A DNA stretch of 64,000 nucleotides from Petrosia ficiformis. Its lineage: Eukaryota; Porifera; Demospongiae; Haplosclerida; Petrosiidae. The stretch is from the NCBI GenBank assembly GCA_947044365.1, contig OX345639.1, positions 4,817,944 through 4,881,943 of the forward strand. The letters run 5' to 3'. The position numbers were made by a program, and so were the translations under genes. Each line of letters begins with the position of its first letter. The first letter of the stretch is position 1. This document shows, piece by piece, positions 40,438 to 50,242 of this stretch. A model generated the notes under the pieces. The model searched no databases. It was not told where the DNA came from and saw nothing but the letters and a program-made list of their open reading frames with translations.

Positions 40438-42958
40438 ATGGATACAAACAGCTCTGACTCTTCTTGCTATCCACGTATAATATGGTGGTTATTTCCAGTT
40501 ATTTTGATGTGGCTGTATACAGCTGGTTTAATAGCTACATTACTATATACTGTACTTGTTCATGTGGGTTTATCTGAAAGAGTTCAAGTGAATTTGCTCA
40601 AGTTGCGCAACAAAGTATCTTACATCTTAAGTCCTATGAATTCTTTGGTAGGGAAGGTATTATATACACTCATATTCCTAGCTAATGTGGTTTACTTATC
40701 TATGGCAGTCTATCGTACAACGCAGCCTGTTTATCAATGCGTCACACTGTTTTCACCAATGTTGGTAGCTGAGTTGTTTGTGACTATCTTCCTTTTTCTC
40801 CACTTCTTTCTTCGTCTGCTAGCAGCCGAGAGTTTTCTTTTTCACTGGTTAAGTATTCTTAATATAGTTGATGTTTTAACTATATTCCAACCTCTTCTAT
40901 CACTTATCATTGGATATGATTGGTTAGGTTTAAGAACTTTACGATTTCTTTGGCTAACTGGAACTGCAAAATTCATTCATTTGTTACCTCTTAAAAATTC
41001 AGAAGATGTTTCACAAGTTTGTAAAATTTTGAGTCAGTTTTTGGGACTCTGGTTAGCTGCTAGCGGTGTTATCCAGCTACTAGAAAGTTCAGGAGACCCT
41101 TGGAACCATGATGAGAGTCAACAGGGTATAACCTTTTGGACAAGTGCCTACTTCACAATGGTTACATTATCAACTGTTGGATATGGTGATGTTACCATGA
41201 CAACTGTTTGTGGACGAATCTTCATCACCTTTTTCATTATGACTGGTTTGGCTGTATATGCTGTTGCCCTGCCAACACTGGTGGACATCACTCTCACCTC
41301 TTTTCGGGCATCAAGATTTAGAAGGAAATACACTGCAAGTCGCTACGGAGAATCAATTTTAGTTTGTGGTCACATAACTGCTCAGAGTGTCGAAAGTTTC
41401 TTGAAAGAACTATTACATCCGGATAAACATGACAAACACACTAATGTACTCTTTCTTCATCCTACTTCACCTTCATCAGATCTTCGTCAAGTTCTTAAAA
41501 CGTATTACATTAGGGTACAGTTTCTTATTGGGACACCATTATCTACAAAAGACCTTCACAAATGTCGAATCAATGAAGCTAAAGCATTGATTGTTTTAGC
41601 AGATAGAGAGTGTTTGGACCCCATAGAAGAGGATCGTGCTAATTTATTACGTGCAATAGCTGTGAAGAATACTTACAGGCGATTACGAGTTATTCTCCAG
41701 TTATTGTGTCATTCCAGTAAGGACATGCTGACCAGTATCCCAGGTTGGGACTCAAAACAGGATGTAGTGCTGTGTTTAAACGAGTTGAAGTTTAATATTT
41801 TAGCTCAAACATGTGTCACTCCAGGTTTCTGTGCACTCGTATCCAACTTGTTCTTTGCTACAACAGTACATCAAATGGCATCCAGAACTGGTCCACAGTT
41901 TTCATGGAAACAGCTCTACATTAGTGGAGCTTGCAATGAAGTATATTCTACCTTGCTGTCACAATCTTTCTATGGAATGAAAATTGGTGAAGTAGCTCAG
42001 ATTTGCTTTGAAGATTTAGGTCTGACGTTGTTAGCCATTGATCAAGATGATTATTACACTATGAATCATCTTATACAAGAGAATGCTGCAGGTTATTTCA
42101 TAGCTGATACTGCTCAAGATGTGCTAAAAGCAAATGTCTACTGCTATAGTCGTCACACTAAGATTACAGATCATAGTTATTTTGATCCGTGTTCTTTCAG
42201 TTTGGATATTCCATCGTCAGTTCCTTTTCATCATCTCCACTCCACACCTATTCCACCTTCTTCTTTTACCGTAGTGTCTGTCAGCCCTCAGATCCATCTC
42301 TCAACTAAGCCGCTGTTTCCTCCTATTCCTCCTACTGCTCTGAGCAATCATATTGTACTATGCGTTTTTGCCACTAAAGACTCAACAACTATCGGATTAT
42401 CATGTTTTGTGACTCCTCTACAAACCACTTCTCACTCCATTGTCATTATAACTGACCCCACATACATGGCAAAGGAATGGTCCAGCATGTCATCACATTC
42501 AAACATCTATTGTGTTCCAGGAAGTCCTCTGGATTGGGATTGTTTGAAGGAAGCCAGGATAGCATTTAGTAGTGTTTGTGTTATTCTGAGTGTGCCAGCG
42601 AAGTATAAAGAAATGAGGTATGTTTAAATCATTTGTTGTTTCAACGGCTTATCTAAAATTCTTCTTTCAGTGAGTATGGTATTAATGATAAAGAAGTAGT
42701 ACTCTGTACTTTGAAGTTACGACAACAACTTGGAAACAAGGTTACCATAATAACTGATCTGGCTGTCGAGAGTCACATACACCTTTTGGATTGTCATTCA
42801 CAATCAGGTATGTGTGTATGTATGTATGTATGTATGTATATATCTAACTATGTATGTTTGTATGTACCTATGTATGTATGCATGTATGTATGCATGTGTA
42901 TATATGTGTGTGTGTATGTATGTAACTATGTATGTATGTATGTATGTATGTATGTATG

Positions 42959-42990
<32 letters not shown>

Positions 42991-43612
42991 GTATGTATGT
43001 ATGTGTACGTTATTATTAATTGTGTATGCATATGCATAAATTCCTGTGGTATGTGGGCCTCACATATTTATGTGTAAACAAAATGAAGTTGTTCAGTTCT
43101 GATTTCTATTGAACTCACAAATTATTCATATTATCACTTTGATTAAAAGTAAATCTCCTATCAAATTAAAGACCTGATTTTATCACACATTAGATCAACC
43201 AGCATATCTCGCCGAACCATTTGCTTGTGGTTATGCGTTTGTGTCGTCCATGTTTGATTCACTAACTACCGTAGCCTTCCATTGTCCTGGGACCATTACA
43301 CTACTTGAAAACATTCTTGATGCTCCTCATCAAAGTAGGTGTGGTCGTGTTTGTGGTAGCATTATTCAGCTGTTTATTGACTCCACCCATCTTGCTCAGT
43401 TTGCCGGTCATCAATACAGACATTTATACAACTATTTTACTACTCAGGGGGTCCTGTGTATAGGATTATATCGGTTAATTTATCCCGGATCATCACATCG
43501 TTATATAATAACTGCACCGTCAGCAAACCTCATCCTAGTTTTAGAGGATATTGTGTTTGGATTGAAGTTACCAGAACTACATGGGCAAACAGCAGGACTT
43601 CCCCTTGTTTAA
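40438..43612 (+). CDS. Slo/BK-type potassium channel lacking the calcium bowl
   Basis: Three exons (40438-42617, 42671-42807, 43194-43612) encode about 911 residues. The order is S0 (IIWWLFPVILMWLYTAG), S1-S4, pore, S6, RCK1 and RCK2. The filter is STVGYGDV. RCK1 opens ILVCGHITAQSVESFLKELL. The C-terminus holds EPFACGYAFVSSMFDSL and LCIGLYRLIYPG, matching BK PFACGTAFAVSVLDSL and LCFGIYRLRD. BK channels open with voltage and cytosolic Ca. Here S4 reads GLRTLRFLWLTG, so the BK series RxxRxxR is RxxRxxW. The acidic calcium bowl (FLDQDDDDD in BK) is replaced by LLDCHSQSDQPA. The RCK1 acidic segment is kept in part (CLDPIEED against CADPDAED). The protein is shorter than vertebrate BK (about 1,100). 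Reduced voltage and Ca sensing are inferred. Confidence 0.9.
42808..43005. repeat. (TATG)n microsatellite in Slo intron
   Basis: TATG repeats start at the donor of exon 2, whose GTATGTGTG is itself part of the run. Confidence 0.92.
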
Positions 43613-44307
43613 TTAAACCAACTTCTCAGTACTACTTAATTTACATCAAACAATCAAAAACATTATTGTTGATGTACTTGTGTATTATGTATGTATGTAT
43701 GTATGTATGTATGTATGTACATACGTATGTATATTGCATTGTGATAATTATATCTCCCACCAATTGACAATTCTGTTGATTATAATTGTAATAAAAATTT
43801 AGAATAATTATTAATAATTAATATACTTACAAAAAAAAGCAATACATTACAATTGACATAACGAGAATGAAGAGATTTCATAAATTGTATATACAATAGA
43901 TAGACTAAACGTTTGTATAAAAAGAGAGGGATTTGAAAAAAAAAATATCATAAAATTTACTCATAATTTGACAATATATGGTACAATGTCAAAATGACAT
44001 TTGAAAAGTGAAGCTTACTGATGCATGTGTAATGATGGATGGGGTACCGGGAAGGAATTGTGTGAAGAGTGAAGGTGATATTAGTGATAGTGATAATTTA
44101 CGGCTTAGCCAATGTTTTCTATAAATGACCAGTGATTGTTTGTATATATATATATATATGTATGTAAACATTATACATACAAGAAAGATAGTTACAATAC
44201 CAAACAAACAGATAAATATTATTGTACTAGTAATAATTTATATAACAATATAATATATTTGATAAACACATTCTCTTATATATGGACATACAGACCTTCA
44301 CTCAACA

Positions 44308-44343
<36 letters not shown>

Positions 44344-44611
44344 AATTTTGTCACCAGTAAAAGTAATTCAACAGTTGTTATACTCCACAGAGCAGCTTAA
44401 GACATGATTTAAAAAAGTCCACGATTTCTCGGTAACAGGATTTTCAACAGTGTAAAAGTGATTGGTAAAAAAAGGTGAACTATTATGGGCAGTGAAAAGT
44501 GTAACACAGTACATACATACATATGGACAGATGAGGGAAGGGGTGGGGGGGGGGGGGGGGGGGGGGGGTGGGGGAGACTAAAAATACACATATTATATAC
44601 TAAAAATTCAG
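43613..44611. other. Convergent spacer between Slo and the SERTA gene
   Basis: No gene is seen. It holds short TATG (43685-43730), TA (44145-44160) and AAT (about 44308-44341) runs and a poly-G tract. The 3' ends of both transcripts are expected here; AATAAA-like strings occur around 43788. Confidence 0.55.
44540..44578. repeat. Poly-G tract
   Basis: Around 22 consecutive G, flanked by GGGGTG and TGGGGG, in an otherwise AT-rich region, about 35 bases from the SERTA gene stop codon. It is a strong quadruplex former, and its length in the assembly is uncertain. Confidence 0.9.
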
Positions 44612-45622
44612 CTAAGCCATCAACAGACTCACAATTCTGTCTATTTCATGATTTTCATCTGTATTTTCTACTTCTGATGATTCTGTTGATAAAGAAGAAG
44701 GACTGTGGGAAGAACTAGGTACATCGCTATTAGATTCGTTACTAGAAACTCTACTACTGGTGCTACTATTATCAGCAGTACTAGTAGAAGTTTCGCTAGG
44801 TTCATTGTTATCTGGTTCAGGAGATGTGACATATGCTTGTACAGAGCACGAGAGAGAGGGTGGGGCTGAAGGAGCTGGTGTAGCCACAGCAGGAGGGAAA
44901 ATGAGGTTAGTACGAGCATCAAAATCATACAGAGATACATCAACTTTAGCAAAATCAATAGGCGAGAGAGAGGAAGAGGAAGAGCCACTCAGAGAGAGGT
45001 GATCATCAGTTTTAGAACCAGACGACAAAGTATCATCAATTAAACAAAGGGAGTTAGGGCGCTGTCTTTTACAATCTTCATTGTTATCCTTCTCTTCGTC
45101 TTCGCTCGATGTTCTATCTGCACTTCTTTTACGAGCAGCTAACGAACTATCTTTCACTTCTAGAGGTGATGCTAAAGAAGGAAGCGGTGGAATTATATGA
45201 TGTTCGATATCATCTAATTCAGAGCAACCAAGATGCGGGAAGGAGCACGAGTTTATAAGAGGACTATCTGAAGAGAAGGGACTATTATCTATTTTTGGTA
45301 CCTTTACTGGAGTAGGAGGTGAAGGTGGAGAGAGTAACAGTCCATGATTAATGGTATTTAACAAAAATGCATCTTGGTGAAGATTTTCAAATAAACCAAA
45401 AGATTCTTCACTTTCGAATCTCATTAAGTGTGATTGCAATGCCCTCATAGCATTGTTGATTAATACGAATCGTAACAGCCTTGGCTCTACACCATATTTA
45501 ACCTGTTCTTCTTGTAATTTTTGTACTGATAGTTCTAAAAGGGATTGTTGATGTCGTTCAATATCTATAGTACTGTCCAAGAGACAGTCGTGTTTCCGTT
45601 TCATACCACACTGCATTACCAT
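44612..45622 (-). CDS. SERTA-domain protein
   Basis: A single coding exon of 336 residues. Near the N-terminus, KRKHDC is followed by a SERTA-like block: QQSLLELSVQKLQEEQ, then EPRLLRFVLINNAMRALQ. SERTA proteins (SERTAD1-4, CDCA4) are nuclear co-regulators that bind PHD/bromodomain or cyclin/CDK partners and modulate E2F activity. The rest is Ser/Pro-rich and acidic, with a basic patch (AARKRSADR). It ends in NHEIDRIVSLLMA, resembling the acidic C-terminal transactivation segment of the family. A splice acceptor (CTTCTCTAG) lies 9 bases before the ATG on the coding strand, so a 5' non-coding exon is likely. The family call rests on one domain and is moderately sure. Confidence 0.65.
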   Translation of the reverse strand: MVMQCGMKRKHDCLLDSTIDIERHQQSLLELSVQKLQEEQVKYGVEPRLLRFVLINNAMRALQSHLMRFESEESFGLFENLHQDAFLLNTINHGLLLSPPSPPTPVKVPKIDNSPFSSDSPLINSCSFPHLGCSELDDIEHHIIPPLPSLASPLEVKDSSLAARKRSADRTSSEDEEKDNNEDCKRQRPNSLCLIDDTLSSGSKTDDHLSLSGSSSSSLSPIDFAKVDVSLYDFDARTNLIFPPAVATPAPSAPPSLSCSVQAYVTSPEPDNNEPSETSTSTADNSSTSSRVSSNESNSDVPSSSHSPSSLSTESSEVENTDENHEIDRIVSLLMA

Positions 45623-47056
45623 TGAGCCTAACTAGAGAAGAGGAGAAAACATTTTCAAAGATTAGCATAGAAAAGAAACGTTTAATTATTTACAAGACAT
45701 CTGTACATATACATGTTTACAAGCTGTTAGTCCATTCATCCTTTTATACTTGAATATAATACAGCATTGAGTGATAGACACTAGTATTTAAATCATAGAT
45801 CTGCTAGCATATCAAATAAAAATTAATGTTAGTTAATGTAAACAAAAAATTTGTCAAGTCAGTTTGAGACAAAAGCTGATTAATTAATGAGAGGACAAAA
45901 GTACAGCTGATATATATTATCAGTTGTTTTAAGTTATTTAATAGGTCGTGGTTTACAAATTTTGGGGGAATCCCAATCCAAGTACTTGCTATGTTTGGTC
46001 ATGGTTAAATATACACATATTGCACTAGTTACACACAAACACATACGTTACATATATGTACCTATATACCATACATGTATAATTACACTTGTATATTAAT
46101 TATATTATAATTATTAATTACTCTGTTGACAATTTAAACTAGGTAGATTTTTACGATTAAGCAGTACTCTAACGTGTTGCGTTGTAGGGTCTTAGAAAAT
46201 AAAAAAATATCCAATAATGAACACAAGTGACCCCCCAAAATATGGTTGCTATGGCAACATGCTGTTCAATATATGTACATTTGTATATATGTACATGTGT
46301 ACATACATACATACATGTGTGTACATACATTACGTACATATATATGTGTACATATATACATACTTCCATACATAGATGCACACACACTAATATATTAATT
46401 GTTATATGTGTACAAAAAACTAACAACAATTTTTATTAATAATCATTAGAAACAACACAGAGAGTAACTTTAATGGTGTTAATAATTACAGTTAGTTTTA
46501 GTGAATAGAGTTCAAGCCATTAAAATTAGTAATGTAATATTATAACACTTCATATAATATATACACGCTATACACACATGCCATAGAACATTTGAGACAA
46601 TTGGTCTTGTGTCAGTCAGTTGTAGCAACAATTACAAGCGAGTAATTACCCCCTCCCCCTAAGGGCAGCCACTGATAGTACAACATATGCTACTACCAAA
46701 GCGAACCCATTCAGTGACAGAGAGGAGATATAAGCTTTTACCCTAGATAAACACGGTAATTCTTCGCTTGTTTGGTAGAATCAACAATCCCACATATTTT
46801 ACCCACCCATAACACAAACCTTTCGGTAAAGAAGTAAGCCTCATAAATATTCCAAGACAGATCAGGACATTTAGAACAGTGAGCGATCAGGATTTCTGTG
46901 AGTATTGCACAACGATATCAAGAGCTGAGCTGTCTGTTGTGGAGGAAGGCAACTTTCGGCTCGAAAGGCAATCTTCCACATTAATGTGGTTTCCTGGAAT
47001 GCAGTTCACAGGAAAGGAAATGACGCCACGTGGGGAGAACCCGGCCTTAATGAGCT
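45623..47056. other. Divergent intergenic region, SERTA gene to PGP
   Basis: There is no convincing gene. It should hold the SERTA promoter and 5' exon and the PGP promoter. ACATAC/TATATG-rich sequence occupies 46020-46400. An open frame at 46879-47067 overlaps the PGP start by 11 bases and could be an upstream frame or an artefact. Around 46560-46870 sequence is less AT-rich, without recognisable motifs. Confidence 0.5.
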
Positions 47057-47613
47057 ATGTCAGGTAAAACTGCTCCAAACAGATCTCCCAATAAGCTAGA
47101 GAATGCAGGGCAATGGAGATCTCTAATAGCAAGCATAGACACTGTTTTATTTGATTGTGATGGTGAGTTTAGAATATATGTCACCTACTCAGTAAGCCCT
47201 TCCTCTTTGTCAACAGGGGTATTATGGGTGGGGAATGCTGATCCAGTTTCACAAGCTGCACAAACTATTGATTATCTTCGTACTCTGGTATGCAGCTTTT
47301 GTAAAGCATACTGTAAATCATTGCATAATTATCTCATACAGGGTAAAAAGATCTGTTTCGTTACCAATAATAGTAGCAAGTCTCGTAATGAGTATCTCAA
47401 AAAGTTTCAAACATTGAAAATTTCAGCACACAAGGTATTGTTTATACACCAATTACATGTACATATTTAATTAATTGTATTTAAATTTGCAATTCTTGCG
47501 AGTATGTTGTCTACTTACATTTACACGTGTTTATCAAAACCAGACACTTGTTTAACAAAAGCTTCAAAAATATAAACTAGCTCTATTGTTTTAGAGTATA
47601 TACGTTGTATGAA

Positions 47614-47648
<35 letters not shown>

Positions 47649-48135
47649 GTAACTATGTGTCAGTTGTTTTAGTACTACTGACTGCGCTGTCTAATGCAGC
47701 TCTAAGCTCCAAAACATCTCTCTTGAGTTCATTGCTCAACAAGTACTATATATACTATATATACTATATATACAAGACACACAAGTGCTATAAGAAGTGA
47801 TTCAATATTATATTTTTATTGTTTATAGGATGAAATATATACCAGTGGTTATGTTGCTGCTCACTATCTTAGCAAAATGGGCTACACTGGGAAAGTTTAC
47901 CTGGTATGTGTGACAGGAACGCAGTATGAGATTGAGGCAATGGGGATGAAATGTATTGGTGTGGGAGTGAGTACATGAATTGTTTATATTGTATGTCATA
48001 ATCCATATATAGCCTGCTCCTTTAGAAGGAAAATTAGAAGATTGGATAAATGAACCACTTGAATCTGATGTAAGCATGTATGCATAAATTATATGAGACA
48101 GATAGACAGATAGATAGATAGATAGACAGACAAGC

Positions 48136-48174
<39 letters not shown>

Positions 48175-50098
48175 TAGATAGACAGATATATAGTAGTATG
48201 AGTGGTTGTCCAAACAACAACAATTATTACAATAGGGAATGCTATGTAATTGTACTTGGGTACTGGATTATGATTGTTAGGGTTGTTTCACAGCAAAAAG
48301 CACAACATTTCGGTCATTGACGTGACAACCTGAAAAGATCATTATGCTTGGAATTAAATTTGCTGTATCTGTCTAATAATTGTACTAGGGTAATAGTTTA
48401 AGGTTGTTTCAGAGTTTACGAGCGTTCATAACTTCATACATATATGTGTAGGTTGGTGCTGTGGTTGTTGGATATGATAATCATATCAGCTACTTGAAGA
48501 TAATGCGTGCAGCTTCTTATTTGAATGATCCAGCCTGTATCTTTATAGCAACTAATGAAGATAGTAGACTACCAACTAAAGGAAAAGTTGTGATTCCAGG
48601 TATATACATGTAGTCTTACATAGCTAGACCCATGAACTTATTCCCCTCGCTTGCAGTGGAATGAGTCTGAGTCTGGCTATGTGAGACTAAAGCCTACCAC
48701 CATTGGGAGTTGGCAACAGGTTGCCTACTTCATGTTGCCAGTAAATAGAGCATGCTTCTACTTTGTGACAACATGTTGCTTGATGGGTAAAACCTACTAC
48801 ATTTGTACCATCACTAGACAATTTTGGAGTGGGCAATTTGTTGCCAACTCCAAAGTTGCCTAGGTGATGGTAGACCTAAGACGCATCTTGTGCATGAAGC
48901 AATCCCAGAATGTAGATCTATTTCAATTCTTTACAGGACAGAGTAATTTTTATTAATTCATTTATAAAGCAATCATAGAAGTGGTTCTTGTGAGTGTGCA
49001 CAGATGGTAAATTGTGTTTGATGTGTTTTTTGTAACAATCCTACTTACTATGGGAGCTGTAACTCATCTATTGTGAAACTTCTTTGATAATTTCTTTTGT
49101 TGTAATCAGATATCGCAATGCATGAACTTCATTCTGTTTATCAGAGAATGCGGTAATACTTTCTATGTTAGGATAGCTCAGAAAACAAACTGAGGCCATA
49201 GACACCAAATACAAGGGATGAATTTAAATCTCTGCTGAAATAGTGACAAAACATACCTTAGTGTATAATGAGTCTAAATTCATAATCTAATTTTGTTTGC
49301 TCTCAAAACAAACTGCTTTCTTAATAAATTATTAATCTTTCACATTAGGTACTGGTTGTATTGTGGCTGCAGTGAAAGTGGGGGCTGAAAGAGAACCAAT
49401 TGTCGTTGGTAAACCAAACAAACCTATGTTTGACTGCATCACTGAGAGGTATGGTGTAATAATCATCTTTCGTATTTTATATTATTATTTTTCACTTAGT
49501 ACTCAATTAGATCCATCAAGAACTCTAATGGTAGGAGACAGGTAAATAAATATAGTCTAAAGTCTGTTCATGACCTCTAAATTAGGATGTGATGACTTTA
49601 TAGTGTATAGTTTAAATGTCATAAGGTTAATACATGATTATACTGTAACTCAATAATGGACTGAAATTTGATATACACAACAAAGAAGAAATGTGGTACA
49701 GGTGTATGTGGTCATTCCAAACTAAAGTTATGAATATTTTTTTGAGGTCAAGGTGAAAGTGAATGACCTTTAGTAGGTCTTATGATAGCATACAGACACC
49801 TGATGACATCTGATCAATAAGCCCAATGTCTGATGGAAATAGGTCTGTATATTTCCAGTCAAGTTTTAGCATTATGTCAGCTGATCAGCACCACTCTCTC
49901 TATCTGTCTATCCATTACTTCGTCTATCTACCTATCCATAGGTTAAATACCGACATATTATTTGGAAGACAGTTTGGAATGAAAACACTTTTAGTGTTAA
50001 CAGGAATTAGCAAGGAATCTGATCTACACAATGCACCTCCTGACCTTATTCCAGATTTCTATACTGAAAGTGTTGCCAACATGTTATTGGCCAAGTAA
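47057..50098 (+). CDS. PGP: HAD-family phosphatase, PGP type, copy 1
   Basis: PGP (phosphoglycolate / glycerol-3-phosphate phosphatase) is a cytosolic metabolite-repair enzyme; PDXP is its sister. The spliced product shows every HAD motif. Motif I is VLFDCDGVLW (nucleophile and acid/base Asp). Motif II is CFVTNNSSKSR. Lys is in VVGKPNKPMFDCI. Motif IV is LMVGDRLNTDILFG. ATNEDSRLPTKGKVVIPGTG favours PGP over PDXP. The protein begins MSGKTAPNRSPNKLENAGQW; the first exon splits motif I after the Gly codon's first base. Introns contain (GATA/GACA)n near 48092-48190, a foldback near 48680-48875 and a dispersed repeat. Copy 2 follows 144 bases downstream in the same direction. Confidence 0.9.
47620..47646. 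repeat. (TA)n microsatellite
   Basis: A short TA run in a PGP copy 1 intron, followed by CTATATATA triplets near 47743-47772. Confidence 0.8.
48090..48195. repeat. (GATA)n/(GACA)n microsatellite
   Basis: GATA, then GACA, then GATA units in a PGP copy 1 intron. Confidence 0.92.
48675..48880. repeat. Foldback element in PGP copy 1 intron
   Basis: ACCACCATTGGGAGTTGGCAAC near the left end is complementary, with small gaps, to GTTGCCAACTCCAAAGTTGC and GGTGATGGT near the right end. A shared lead-in, GTCTGGCTATGTGAGA, also occurs at about 10606, so this may be a dispersed MITE. Limits are approximate. Confidence 0.5.
49556..49800 (-). repeat. Dispersed repeat family D, copy 1 (reverse orientation)
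   Basis: Read on the minus strand, it contains GAATGACCACATAC, CCATTATTGAGTTACAGTAT and GTCATCACATCCTAA, matching the copies at 54634-54946 and 63795-64000. It is intronic in PGP copy 1. Confidence 0.82.
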
Positions 50099-50242
50099 CG
50101 AGCTTATGTATAATAAACGAACTAGTAATTATTAGTCTTATTTATTGTAATACATGTAATAATGTAATAATAATGTAATAAAATAATTATAATAGTTGAT
50201 AAGATTTTTAGACAATGAAGTTTGAATTTAACAATTAAAAAG

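Noticed and set aside
46879..47067. 62-residue frame before PGP copy 1
   Set aside because: There is no family match; it overlaps the PGP start in another frame. It could be an upstream frame but cannot be supported as a protein gene.
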